Origin: Hydrogenovibrio sp. UBA650
GTDB lineage: Bacteria; Pseudomonadota; Gammaproteobacteria; Thiomicrospirales; Thiomicrospiraceae
NCBI GenBank assembly: GCA_002299245.1
Contig: DBOI01000120.1
Coordinates: 1 to 13,963 of the forward strand
Length of the DNA: 13,963 nt
Direction: 5' to 3'
The notes below the pieces were generated by a model. It was not told the DNA's origin, did not search any database, and saw only the letters and a list, made by a program, of their open reading frames with translations. Positions within the stretch are counted from its first letter, which is position 1, and each line of letters begins with the position of its first letter. Shown here in pieces: positions 1-7,641 of this stretch. The translations under genes and the position numbers were made by a program.

Positions 1-138
1 ATCATTAACCAATTTGTTGCAGACATTTAAATCAAGCCTCCGCTAAATATTCTAGAAATGGTTGGGGGGAGTTAATTGCTGTGAGCTATTCTCTATTTAT
101 AAACTCTTATCAACCAATGTACCTTTTGTGTATCGCTC

Positions 139-1773
139 TTAGTTAGTTGTAGATATTTTTTCAGCCGCTTCCAGAGCGGCATCTTCATAAGGAATTAACA
201 CCAAATCAACGCCTTGTTGCTCATAAAAAACCGCTTCTTGTCGATTTTTAGCCGCCACCGCGATGCGCCCTTCATAACCTTCATTCTTCAGAGTTTTGAT
301 CAAAGCCAAGTTAGTATGCTTATCTCTAATGGTCGCTACTACCCAGCGCGATTGATTCAACGGCAAACTCAACAAAAACTCAGGGTCTTCAGCATCACCG
401 TAACGTGTATTAATATTATGCTCGGCCATTTTCTTGACAAATTCAGGATTAAAATCGATACCCAAAACATGGTGCTGCTTTTTCTGCAAAGTGTCTGCCA
501 TTACCATTCCAAAGCGTCCCAGTCCAAACATAATAATATCTGCTGGTTCCTGGTTGTTATCTTTACCAAAGGCATTTTCACGATAAGGTACTTTGCGTTC
601 AAAAATGGAAAGATAAGGCGCAATCCATTCATAGATCGGGTGTGAATAGAGGATTAAATAGGTCGATACCGAAATCGTGATTAAGCCAACCAAGGTGATT
701 AAGCCAACGGTCTCCTGATCTAAATGCCCCAAACTCAATCCGAGTGCCGCTAAAATCAATGAGAACTCAGAAATCTGAGCGACGGTCAGGCCTGCTAAAA
801 ACCCGGTTCTTTTGCGAAAGCCCATATAGCCCATAATAACCATCACTATCAGAGGGTTGCCGACCAAAACAAATATTGAAAACAGCAAAGCCGGAAATAT
901 TTGCTCAGTGAGTGAACCTAAATCCAAACTGGCGCCGAGGCTGATGAAAAAAAACAGCAACATAAAATCTCGAAGGCTTACCAGACGAGCGCCAATCAAC
1001 TCACGGTAATGGGTTGATGCCAAAGAAATCCCGGCCAGAAAAGCCCCCACCTCTTGACTAAAGCCCAACATTTTACCGGCGGAAGCACCCAGCACCGCCC
1101 AGGCAATAGCAAATAACACCAGCAACTCAGTTGAACGCGCTAACTTATTGAGAATATTTGGAATAACATAGCGCATCAACAGCGCCACTACGATCAACAT
1201 CAACAAACCATTGGCTAAAACCCAAAAAGCTTCCTCGCCTAGATTTGCTTCCATGTCAGCTTGACCTATCGCCGTCAAGGCAATCATTGCCAAAATCACG
1301 ACAATGTCTTGAACGATCAAAAAACCGATCGCAATCCGACCGTGCAAGGCATCAAGTTCACGCTTATCAGAGAGCAGCTTGACAATGATAATCGTACTTG
1401 AAAAAGTCAATGCCACAGCAACATACAAAGCCCCAATATGCGTCATGCCAAGTGCCAGGCCGATTAAGTAACCCACCAGAGAGGTGAATACAACTTGCCC
1501 CAAACCAGTAAACAGGGCTACGACCCCCATGGTTTTTATAACATGTAAGTCAAGCTTTAAACCCACGACAAACAGCAGAATGGCAATTCCCAAGTGAGCC
1601 AAGAGTTCAATTTCAGCATCCAGGGTCACCATGCCTAACACTGATGGGCCCACCAAAATACCAACCGCGATAAACGCAACAATTAAAGGTTGTTTGAGCT
1701 GTACCGCAACCGCTCCCATAAAAGCCGAGATTGCCAACAGCATACTTAGCTCAACAAATGCACTCTCAAACAT
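139..1773 (-). CDS. KefB/YbaL-type monovalent cation:proton antiporter with RCK (TrkA-N) domain
   Basis: This is an inner-membrane CPA2-family exchanger, expected to swap K+ or Na+ for protons. Residues 1 to about 385 are a chain of hydrophobic helices. They carry the family-typical half-membrane motif VQDIVVI (about 154-160, with Asp156) and the GAFLAGISLAS segment (about 243-253). Residues about 410-540 form a cytosolic RCK_N/TrkA-N Rossmann domain: the glycine motif is GLGRFG (417-422), Asp440 closes the second strand, and GDAEDP is at 459-464. At 544 residues it is closer in length to YbaL than to KefB or KefC (about 600). No KefF/KefG-type quinone-reductase partner is adjacent, so glutathione gating cannot be assumed. 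The chosen ATG lies 8 bases after an AGG(TG) ribosome site; a GTG one codon upstream (1776) is the alternative. It is probably a single-gene unit, separated from rnpB by about 150 bases. The family call is firm, the ion specificity is not. Confidence 0.9.
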   Translation of the reverse strand: MFESAFVELSMLLAISAFMGAVAVQLKQPLIVAFIAVGILVGPSVLGMVTLDAEIELLAHLGIAILLFVVGLKLDLHVIKTMGVVALFTGLGQVVFTSLVGYLIGLALGMTHIGALYVAVALTFSSTIIIVKLLSDKRELDALHGRIAIGFLIVQDIVVILAMIALTAIGQADMEANLGEEAFWVLANGLLMLIVVALLMRYVIPNILNKLARSTELLVLFAIAWAVLGASAGKMLGFSQEVGAFLAGISLASTHYRELIGARLVSLRDFMLLFFFISLGASLDLGSLTEQIFPALLFSIFVLVGNPLIVMVIMGYMGFRKRTGFLAGLTVAQISEFSLILAALGLSLGHLDQETVGLITLVGLITISVSTYLILYSHPIYEWIAPYLSIFERKVPYRENAFGKDNNQEPADIIMFGLGRFGMVMADTLQKKQHHVLGIDFNPEFVKKMAEHNINTRYGDAEDPEFLLSLPLNQSRWVVATIRDKHTNLALIKTLKNEGYEGRIAVAAKNRQEAVFYEQQGVDLVLIPYEDAALEAAEKISTTN

Positions 1774-1913
1774 CACTCACACCTAAGACCAAACAGTTGA
1801 ATAAAAAACCAGAATTTTGCCGAATCCAGAATATCACATCACGCAGCAGCAAATGGTTTAACAGAGAGAATTGAGATTGAAAATAACAAAAAGAAATGAT
1901 TTAACAAGATAGT

Positions 1914-1927
1914 TAAAAAAAGAAAAA
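1914..1927 (-). terminator. U-run ending the rnpB transcript
   Basis: On the minus strand the closing strand of RNase P helix P1 is followed directly by TTTTTCTTTTTTT. A stable helix followed by a U-run is the usual way this transcript ends. The run is clear; its use as a terminator is inferred. Confidence 0.5.
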
Positions 1928-2294
1928 GTGGGTCTATAAGCCGGGTTCTGTACTCTTGCGAGTGACAACCATTCATCTGGACAAAACATCACTGCATGCC
2001 TCAAGCAACCTACCCGAAAACGTCTGCGAGCCACAGCTGTAGTGGCAAAGCACTACGTGTTTTCCTATTTGGTCTTGCACCGGATGGGGTTTTCACTGCC
2101 ACAACTGTTACCAGTTGCGCGGTGCGCTCTTACCGCACCATTTCAACCTTACCTGTTTTCCGAAGAATCATCGGCGGTATATTTTCTGCTGCACTGTCCG
2201 TCGGCTCACACCGCCCAGCAGTTAGCTGGCATCCTGCTCTATGGTGCCCGGACTTTCCTCCGAAGCCGAAGCTTCCGCGATTGTCCGACCCACT
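1928..2294 (-). ncRNA. rnpB: RNase P RNA (bacterial type A)
   Basis: This is the catalytic RNA of RNase P, which trims the 5' leaders of pre-tRNAs. On the minus strand the near-universal core GAGGAAAGTCCGGGC is at 2260-2246. The 3' signature ACAGAACCCGGCTTA is at 1951-1937. Between them come TAACAG, AAATAGG and GGGTAGG blocks in the expected order. The two ends pair to form helix P1: AGTGGGTC at 2294-2287 against GACCCACT at 1935-1928. Length is about 367 nt, the usual size. Compared with the E. coli RNA as remembered, P3 is reduced to a short GAAGC-TTCG-GCTTC hairpin, and the segment between AAATAGG and GGGTAGG is about 18 nt longer. Both ends are inferred from P1 pairing and could be off by a few bases. 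Confidence 0.97.
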
Positions 2295-2307
2295 TTTTAG
2301 TGGGTGT

Positions 2308-2313
2308 ATTCTA
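2308..2313 (-). promoter_or_regulatory. Putative -10 element of the rnpB promoter
   Basis: The minus strand reads TAGAAT here, one mismatch from TATAAT, placed about 13 bases before the P1-defined 5' end of rnpB. Start of transcription would fall close to the mature 5' end, as expected for this gene. No good -35 hexamer is visible at 16-18 bases, so the call rests on the -10 and its position. Confidence 0.45.
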
Positions 2314-2324
2314 CTGCAAAACAA

Positions 2325-2349
2325 TTGAAAACACGAGTTAGAAACTCGT
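2325..2349 (-). terminator. Rho-independent terminator after dacB
   Basis: On the minus strand the perfect 7-bp stem ACGAGTT / AACTCGT (2349-2343 and 2339-2333) closes on a TCT loop and is followed by GTTTTC. It lies 18 bases after the dacB stop and ahead of the rnpB promoter, so it should separate the two transcripts. The stem is short, so efficiency is uncertain. Confidence 0.6.
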
Positions 2350-2366
2350 AAAGAGATGAAAACCGA

Positions 2367-3641
2367 TTAGTAAGCTTGGGACAGTTCTCTCGCCAGCTTA
2401 TTTCTAAACCTATAAGGTACTTTTTGATTGATCATCATTGCAAATGGCCAAAGTTCTTGGTCCTTTTTTAAGTAGCCGGCCAGGGTACTTACTCCAATCA
2501 GGGATCCCGATTTTGCGAACACTCGCTGTTCAATTTCCGGCAACAGGTTGCTGTATGGTTTAAAGGCCTGCAATACATCGATTAACTGGTTGGGTGACAA
2601 ACGGTTATTGCGTGAAAGTCCCGCACCATCTTCAATATAAAAGGCCTGCCAATCAAATCGCTCACTTAATAGTTTTTGGTAGGCCTGCTGAACTTTATGC
2701 TTATTTGCCTGGCCTCCTACAACCTCTACCGCAAGGTTTAAGGCAAGTTGATTGGCAATAAAATTAGTCGAATACTTCATCATCGGCTTAATAATGTCAG
2801 CAAGGTCTCGGCTATTATGGTGCCGGTAGAGTTTTTTGCCATTCTCGACCTTACTCCAAACAATATTATCTTCAACCTCTACTCCCTGTTGTTGAATAAA
2901 ATGGGCCAACAACTCGGCAAAATAACGTTGGCTAAAAGCTGGATCACTGCCTAAATTAACCCTGAGTTTTTTACCGCTCTTCAGAGCTCGGTATGCCCGG
3001 CTACTTTCAATAAAACTCTTGCCGCTATCAACTATTGGCGTTTGTTTTTCAGCAGAAGCCACTCCAGCGCCTGTTTTTCGAACATTGATAGTATTAAAGT
3101 TAGCTGCAATGGCGGAAGGTATCGCATCGTAAGGGTTTGAACTTGCGTTTGTACCAGGCATAATTAGTCCAGCTTGATAATAGCTGGTATCGAGTTGAAG
3201 GCCTGCTAAATTGGAAATTCCAAGGCCTGTTAATTTTTTCTTTAGTTGTTCGGCAACAACGATTAACTCTTCAGAAACCAGAAATGGGTCGCCATAACCT
3301 TTGACCGCTAAGACCGGACCATTTTCGGATGGTATTAAATAAAAATCAGTATAGAAATGGTGGTCTAGGCCCCAGTGTTCAATCGCCAACAGCGCAGTAA
3401 TCAACTTTGTTGTTGAGGCTGGCACATAAGTTTGAAGATGGTTTTTGGAGTGACGTATATTTTGAGCTTCATCCTGTAATATAAAGCCTGCTTTCTCAAG
3501 TTGGGAAAACTTTGTCCATCCAGGCCCCGAAGGTGAAGCTGACTTTGATATGACCTGTTCTGCCAAGACAAGTTGATTTGAACTCAAAAAGATCAAGCCC
3601 CAAATCAGTAACTTGTTTAATAAACTAAAGTAGATCGGCAT
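2367..3641 (-). CDS. dacB: D-alanyl-D-alanine carboxypeptidase/endopeptidase, PBP4 family (peptidase S13)
   Basis: This periplasmic penicillin-binding protein removes terminal D-alanine from, or cuts cross-links in, peptidoglycan stem peptides. All three active-site motifs are present in order: STTK at 76-79 (nucleophile Ser76), STN at 291-293 after Tyr290, and KSG at 377-379. The long insert between the first two motifs is typical of S13 enzymes. An N-terminal signal sequence is seen: a hydrophobic stretch at about 5-27 ending near VLAEQ. At 424 residues it is shorter than E. coli PBP4 (about 477). The ATG at 3641 is preferred because GAGA sits 7 bases upstream; a TTG two codons earlier (3647) is possible. 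It diverges from rsmJ with a 76-base shared upstream region. Its coding sequence contains five of the window's 14 AGGCCTG words. Confidence 0.93.
   Translation of the reverse strand: MPIYFSLLNKLLIWGLIFLSSNQLVLAEQVISKSASPSGPGWTKFSQLEKAGFILQDEAQNIRHSKNHLQTYVPASTTKLITALLAIEHWGLDHHFYTDFYLIPSENGPVLAVKGYGDPFLVSEELIVVAEQLKKKLTGLGISNLAGLQLDTSYYQAGLIMPGTNASSNPYDAIPSAIAANFNTINVRKTGAGVASAEKQTPIVDSGKSFIESSRAYRALKSGKKLRVNLGSDPAFSQRYFAELLAHFIQQQGVEVEDNIVWSKVENGKKLYRHHNSRDLADIIKPMMKYSTNFIANQLALNLAVEVVGGQANKHKVQQAYQKLLSERFDWQAFYIEDGAGLSRNNRLSPNQLIDVLQAFKPYSNLLPEIEQRVFAKSGSLIGVSTLAGYLKKDQELWPFAMMINQKVPYRFRNKLARELSQAY
2564..3229 (+). repeat. Cluster of five AGGCCTG words (part of a dispersed set of 14)
   Basis: AGGCCTG begins at 2564, 2642, 2681, 3199 and 3223 on the + strand, all inside dacB. 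The other window copies begin at 788, 4434, 5886, 5961, 7397, 7624, 9906, 11714 and 12337. Most are followed by C or T and then A/T-rich sequence; AGGCCTGCTAAA occurs at 788, 3199 and 4434. In dacB the copies encode Gln-Ala-Phe/Tyr in one frame and Ala/Thr-Gly-Leu in another, so one shared peptide motif does not explain them. Function is unknown. Confidence 0.6.
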
Positions 3642-3659
3642 ATTCAAGTCTCAGAGATT

Positions 3660-3665
3660 ACTATA
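3660..3665 (-). promoter_or_regulatory. Possible -10 element for dacB
   Basis: The minus strand reads TATAGT, 18 bases before the dacB ATG, inside the AT-rich divergent dacB/rsmJ gap. No convincing -35 is seen at the right distance. The gap must hold promoters for both genes unless they are read through from farther away; this is the best single match. Confidence 0.3.
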
Positions 3666-3717
3666 CAATTCAATTACAACACCTATTTAAGTTTAAGACA
3701 TCTTTCTACGTTTATAA

Positions 3718-4533
3718 ATGAACTCTTCTGAAATCTGTATTATTCAACAGACTGATTCTAGCAAATCAGACTTACTATCAGACAAGCTCGATATTCCATT
3801 ATGTCAGTTAAATCCGCCTGACAGTCCGGTTTGGCTGGACTGGATTTTAGATAAGCAGAGCCAACAACAAAAACTTGCGCTTTGTTCAAAAGCCACGGGG
3901 CCGGTTCTGATCGATTTTCTCTCCGGCAAAAAAGCTCATCGACGAAAATTTGGTGGCGGAAAAAATCAGCCTTTAGCTCGAGCTATGGGCTCAACACCGA
4001 AAGGTTTGCCTTCAATCATTGATGCGACAGCAGGTATGGCGGGTGATAGCTATGTATTGGCATCATTGGGCTTTAAAGTTGATATGCTTGAACGTTCAGC
4101 AATTGTTTCCGCACTGCTTGAAGATGCTTTGGACAGAGCATTGCATGAAAAACCTAACCTCAGTGAAGAAGAGCAATTAACTCTTGATCGATTAAACCTT
4201 ATCAAGGCTGACAGTATCGAATATCTACTCAATGAAAAACCCAATGTAGACGTTATCTATCTGGATCCAATGTACCCTGAAAAAAAGAAAAAAGCCGCCG
4301 TAAAAAAGGAGATGCAAGCCCTACAGCTTTTGGCAGGCCCGGATATAGATAGTAGCAAGCTGCTTGATGCCGCCCTGCAGACTGCAAATTATCGCGTCGT
4401 TGTAAAGCGCCCCAAAGGTGCTGAACCAGTTCAAGGCCTGCTAAATGAGGTTGCACCAACAACCAATATTAATAGCCCAAATACCCGCTATGATATCTAT
4501 GTGATTAAGGCCTTGAAGGAACAGATTAACTAA
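3718..4533 (+). CDS. rsmJ: 16S rRNA (guanine-1516-N2)-methyltransferase
   Basis: RsmJ transfers a methyl group from SAM to N2 of G1516 in 16S rRNA, in the small ribosomal subunit. The family signature is complete: RRKFGGGKNQPLARAMG (75-91), SAM-binding motif I DATAGMAGDS (102-111), and catalytic motif IV DPMYP (183-187) followed by a lysine-rich stretch. VVVKRPKG (227-234) and NTRYDIY (255-261) are also characteristic. At 271 residues it is about 20 longer than the E. coli enzyme, the extra length lying at the N terminus. There is no clear Shine-Dalgarno before the ATG, only the AT-rich TTTATAA, so the start is the least certain part. It is monocistronic and convergent with rsmI. Confidence 0.93.
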   Translation: MNSSEICIIQQTDSSKSDLLSDKLDIPLCQLNPPDSPVWLDWILDKQSQQQKLALCSKATGPVLIDFLSGKKAHRRKFGGGKNQPLARAMGSTPKGLPSIIDATAGMAGDSYVLASLGFKVDMLERSAIVSALLEDALDRALHEKPNLSEEEQLTLDRLNLIKADSIEYLLNEKPNVDVIYLDPMYPEKKKKAAVKKEMQALQLLAGPDIDSSKLLDAALQTANYRVVVKRPKGAEPVQGLLNEVAPTTNINSPNTRYDIYVIKALKEQIN

Positions 4534-4547
4534 CCTTGATATTTTCT

Positions 4548-4599
4548 TTTGGGGCTGTCCTAGATAACCACAAATGGGGTTATCTAGGACAGCCCCAAA
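4548..4599. repeat. Perfect 22-bp inverted repeat with 8-base loop between rsmJ and rsmI
   Basis: The left arm GGGGCTGTCCTAGATAACC (4551-4569) is exactly complementary to 4578-4596, with ACAAATGG between, and TTT/AAA extends the stem by three pairs. It sits 14 bases after the rsmJ stop and 32 bases past the rsmI stop, so it could act on both convergent transcripts. Neither side has the U-run of a standard terminator: the + side continues AAACTCG and the - side AAAAGAAAATAT. The GGGGCTGTCC...GGACAGCCCC ends look like abutted terminal repeats of a transposable element, which is the alternative reading. No flanking target duplication is seen. Confidence 0.7.
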
Positions 4600-4631
4600 C
4601 TCGATTCACCATCATGACTAACTCGGTTTTG

Positions 4632-5513
4632 CTACTGCTCTTTTAACTGCAACACCCGCTGATAAATTGATTTTTTCTTTTTCGCTGTTAATTCACTGAC
4701 AATTTCTGAGATTTGCTTTACTGGTAATTGTTGCTTTAGTAAAACCTCAATCATCTTATCGATATCAACGAATGTATCTGCCTCTGTTTCATTGGTCACA
4801 TTTTTTCCAGCAACAATCAAAACAAATTCACCTCTTACCTTATCTGGATTATCGGCAAAATAGCCGATAATTTCCTCGAAGTTTCCAGATAAAAAATGTT
4901 CATATTTTTTGGTTAATTCACGGCCAATAAAAGCCTCTCTATCAGGACCAAATGCCTCTAAAAATGATTTCAAAGAATCAACCAACCTGTGCGGTGACTC
5001 ATAAAAAACCATGGTTCGGCTTTCATTTTCGAGGGTCTGTAAACTCTGTAAACGCTTAGAATTTTTGGCCGGCAAAAAACCTTCATAGCTAAAACGGTCT
5101 GTTGGCAAACCAGCACAACTCAGTGCAGTAATCACAGCACTGACACCCGGTACCGGAACCACAGCGATATCATGCTGGCGCAACAACTTAACCAAGTGAT
5201 AACCCGGATCATTAATCAGTGGCGTACCCGCATCTGAAATTAGTGCACCCTGCTCGCCAGCCTGTAATTTCTGCAACAACTGTTCTGCGCGAGCCTGTTC
5301 ATTATGTTCATGCAGGCTGATTAGGGTTTGCTTTATTCCCAAGGCTGTTAATAGTTGTTTACTGTGTCGAGTATCTTCAGCGGCAACCCAATCAACATCA
5401 CTCAGCACCTGCTGCGCCCGGTTAGTAATGTCTCCAAGATTTCCTATTGGCGTTGCAACTACGTAGAGCCTGCCGCTCGATTCGGAAGAGTTTATTTGAG
5501 AGTGTAATGTCAT
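4632..5513 (-). CDS. rsmI: 16S rRNA (cytidine-1402-2'-O)-methyltransferase
   Basis: RsmI adds the 2'-O-methyl group of m4Cm1402 in the ribosomal P-site of 16S rRNA, using SAM. It is a tetrapyrrole-methylase-fold protein. The motifs seen are TPIGNLGDIT (21-30), AEDTRHS (45-51), SDAGTPLINDPG (93-104), PGVSA (122-126), GFLP (145-148) and YESPHR (171-176), all diagnostic. Length of 293 residues is normal. It diverges from lpoA with 83 bases between start codons, an arrangement conserved across gammaproteobacteria. The ATG follows GCGATAAAA with no obvious ribosome site. The C-terminal tail (about 262-293) is rich in lysine and glutamine, as is common in the family. Confidence 0.96.
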   Translation of the reverse strand: MTLHSQINSSESSGRLYVVATPIGNLGDITNRAQQVLSDVDWVAAEDTRHSKQLLTALGIKQTLISLHEHNEQARAEQLLQKLQAGEQGALISDAGTPLINDPGYHLVKLLRQHDIAVVPVPGVSAVITALSCAGLPTDRFSYEGFLPAKNSKRLQSLQTLENESRTMVFYESPHRLVDSLKSFLEAFGPDREAFIGRELTKKYEHFLSGNFEEIIGYFADNPDKVRGEFVLIVAGKNVTNETEADTFVDIDKMIEVLLKQQLPVKQISEIVSELTAKKKKSIYQRVLQLKEQ

Positions 5514-5544
5514 TTTTATCGCCAGTATGCCTTGGGAATTACGA

Positions 5545-5550
5545 TATAAT
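5545..5550 (+). promoter_or_regulatory. Putative -10 element of lpoA
   Basis: A perfect TATAAT lies 46 bases before the lpoA ATG in the rsmI/lpoA divergent gap. The flanks CGATATAATCG are nearly symmetrical, so it might also serve the other strand. No strong -35 is seen at 16-18 bases. Confidence 0.4.
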
Positions 5551-5596
5551 CGCCTAGTTGTTTATACGAACTTAATCCATTTAACGATTTGATATC

Positions 5597-7249
5597 ATGC
5601 CCGCATATTTAAATAAATTCATATTATATGTTCTAAGCGCGACGCTTGTAATGAGTTTAGCTGCCTGTAGCACCCTCCCAGATAAAGAGGCCGGCAAACA
5701 GGCTGAAGAAAAAAGCGACTCATCTGAGCAACAGCAACCCACTGAAACCAAAGCTCTCAGCCTTGATGACTATCTTCAACTTAGGTCACAAGCAGCAGAA
5801 CAGGGCAATTGGGCAGAGTACCTGCTGCAGAGTGAAAATGCCTGGCAATTGTCTAGCAACACTCAGAAACCTGAAATTGAAGAACAGGCCTGGTCGATTG
5901 TCAGATCACTATCAATTATTGAGCAAGACAAACTCGCAAACCACTCAGAAGCCAGTGTTCAGGCCTGGCACCTGCTATTCAGACTATTCAATGACTTTAA
6001 TATTAACCAGCAAACCAGCCTGCTTGACCTTAACAGCTACTATAAAGACTCTATTTTTCACAACCATCTGTTAAACCGTCTGCTGGCAGATAAGCCGGAT
6101 CAAACTGAAATTAAACAGATTGCGGTTTTACTGCCGATGCAAGGCAAATTTAAAGTGGTCAGTCAACAGATTCGCAATGGAATTATCAAAGCATTCTATG
6201 CTTCCGAACAAGACTTGGAAATTCGGTTTTATGACAGCTCTAACCTTAGTGAATTAGAGAACATTTACACTCAGGCCAAGCAAGACGGTGCAGACCGCAT
6301 AATTGGCCCGCTTAGAAAAGAAGCGGTACAGAATTTAGCAAGTTTTCACGACCAAACCATGCTTCTACTTAATAGTATTGAAAACTCCAATGTTGACCGA
6401 TTCAGTTTTAAATCGGCCGATCCAAACCAGCAGATGAGTTACCGTTTCAAAGCCATGGGTATTAAACGCCTGGGGATTCTTAGCAGCGACAAAACCAAAA
6501 ACTTTGTTAAAGCCCAACAACTAAAAGGCCTTTGGGAACAGCAGCCAGGAAATACTGCTGAGATTAGCAACTACCCTGACTTGCGACCAAAGTTACGAGC
6601 AGCTTTAGGTAAGTTGATTCACGAACACAACAGTAAGGAAAGACACAATAACTTACGCTGGGCGATAAATGAAAAACTTGAGTTTTTCCCAAGAACCCGA
6701 AAAGATCTCGACGCCATTGTTATTTTTGACGATGCCAACAGAATGGCGGTTTTCCGTCCACAATTCGATTTTTTCCAGCTTGACATTCCTCTGTTCAGCG
6801 ACAGCTCAATCAGCCCTAAAAAGCTCCAAAAACAAGCTGTAAATAAAGACCTAAAAGGCATTGAATTTCTGAGCTACCCAGCTGTACTAATGCCCGAAGA
6901 CTTAAACTCGGTATTTGAAGCTTTCGGTTGGGACAGTTTTTTAGTCACAACACACTTAAAACAGTTAAAGAATGGTTCCTGTCTAACCAATGCTAAAACT
7001 GGAATTTTAAGCATGGACGGGCCGGAAGTTCGCCAACAACAGATCTGGCTAACCTATCAGAATAATGGCCAACTTGTTAGAGCTCCTAAAGTGGTTATGC
7101 CTGTAAATGAGGTAGAAAACGATTTAACCCAACAGACAGCAACCAACGTTTTGCCTGAATCAGCATCAATAGACCAAACCCGATCACAAAGCCCTGTTGA
7201 AAAATTCGTTGACCTGCAAGCTGCGCCCAAAGCAACCAATCTAGAGTAA
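5597..7249 (+). CDS. lpoA: Penicillin-binding protein activator LpoA (outer-membrane lipoprotein)
   Basis: LpoA is an outer-membrane lipoprotein that reaches through the periplasm to stimulate the synthase PBP1A. A lipoprotein signal is clear: hydrophobic residues 8-20, then lipobox LAAC with lipidated Cys24. The next residue is Ser, consistent with outer-membrane sorting. Residues about 25-55 are a Glu/Gln/Ser-rich linker and about 55-165 an alpha-helical TPR-like region. From about 173 a periplasmic-binding-protein-like domain begins with IAVLLPMQG (175-183) and GPLRKEAV (237-244). After about residue 500 comes a low-complexity tail. At 550 residues it is nearer the H. influenzae form than the longer E. 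coli one (about 678). There is no good Shine-Dalgarno. yraN follows after 16 bases, so the two are probably co-transcribed. Confidence 0.92.
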   Translation: MPAYLNKFILYVLSATLVMSLAACSTLPDKEAGKQAEEKSDSSEQQQPTETKALSLDDYLQLRSQAAEQGNWAEYLLQSENAWQLSSNTQKPEIEEQAWSIVRSLSIIEQDKLANHSEASVQAWHLLFRLFNDFNINQQTSLLDLNSYYKDSIFHNHLLNRLLADKPDQTEIKQIAVLLPMQGKFKVVSQQIRNGIIKAFYASEQDLEIRFYDSSNLSELENIYTQAKQDGADRIIGPLRKEAVQNLASFHDQTMLLLNSIENSNVDRFSFKSADPNQQMSYRFKAMGIKRLGILSSDKTKNFVKAQQLKGLWEQQPGNTAEISNYPDLRPKLRAALGKLIHEHNSKERHNNLRWAINEKLEFFPRTRKDLDAIVIFDDANRMAVFRPQFDFFQLDIPLFSDSSISPKKLQKQAVNKDLKGIEFLSYPAVLMPEDLNSVFEAFGWDSFLVTTHLKQLKNGSCLTNAKTGILSMDGPEVRQQQIWLTYQNNGQLVRAPKVVMPVNEVENDLTQQTATNVLPESASIDQTRSQSPVEKFVDLQAAPKATNLE

Positions 7250-7265
7250 CAATGGGTCATTAAAA

Positions 7266-7634
7266 ATGCCTAGACTGTTCAACTTTCTCGCCCTAGGAAA
7301 GCAAAAAGAACAGCAGGCAAAAAAATGGCTTATTAAACAAGGCATAGAAATAATTGCAGAAAACCACCGCTGTAAAGGTGGCGAAATTGATTTGATAGGC
7401 CTGCAACTGCAAACGTTAATTTTCTTTGAAGTCAAGTACCGTAAATCTGCAGACTTTGGCCACCCTGCTGAGATGGTTAATGCAAAAAAACAACAGCATA
7501 TTATTAACTGTGCTCAACAGTTTCTGCAAAAACACCCCAAATACCAAACTCTGGCTATGCAGTTTGACGTCATCACTTTTAGCGCCGATAACCAAGAACC
7601 GGAATGGATTCGCAACGCTTTTCAGGCCTGGTAA
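7266..7634 (+). CDS. yraN: UPF0102 family protein YraN (predicted nuclease fold)
   Basis: This is a small cytosolic protein of the UPF0102 family, whose biochemical role is not settled. The fold is that of Holliday-junction-resolvase-like PD-(D/E)xK nucleases. The motif residues are present: Glu40 and Asp42 in GEIDLI (39-44), then Glu55 and Lys57 in FFEVKYR (53-59), with the conserved RCKGGE lead-in. Length (122 residues) is normal. It follows lpoA directly, as in many gammaproteobacteria. The usual downstream partners (diaA/gmhA-like, dolP) are absent; the next gene, ppsA, runs the other way and its stop is 7 bases from the yraN stop. The last codons include a CAGGCCTGG word encoding Gln-Ala-Trp. 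Confidence 0.92.
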   Translation: MPRLFNFLALGKQKEQQAKKWLIKQGIEIIAENHRCKGGEIDLIGLQLQTLIFFEVKYRKSADFGHPAEMVNAKKQQHIINCAQQFLQKHPKYQTLAMQFDVITFSADNQEPEWIRNAFQAW

Positions 7635-7641
7635 ATCTAAT

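Noticed and set aside
1..138. Possible gene end at the left edge (open for nine codons to TAA at 28-30 on +)
   Set aside because: The stretch is too short to show any family or codon pattern, and other frames are equally plausible. The rest of the 138 bases shows no gene, terminator or repeat beyond a G-run at about 64-70.
214..645. 143-codon open frame on +
   Set aside because: It is antisense to the antiporter's RCK domain, which is clearly the real coding sequence; the translation has no recognisable family.
1996..2341. Open frames of 64-110 codons on both strands
   Set aside because: They lie across the RNase P RNA gene, whose conserved core and end pairing explain the sequence.
4253..4462. 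Minus-strand open frame inside rsmJ
   Set aside because: It is antisense to the DPMYP-containing half of RsmJ, has no ribosome site and matches no family.
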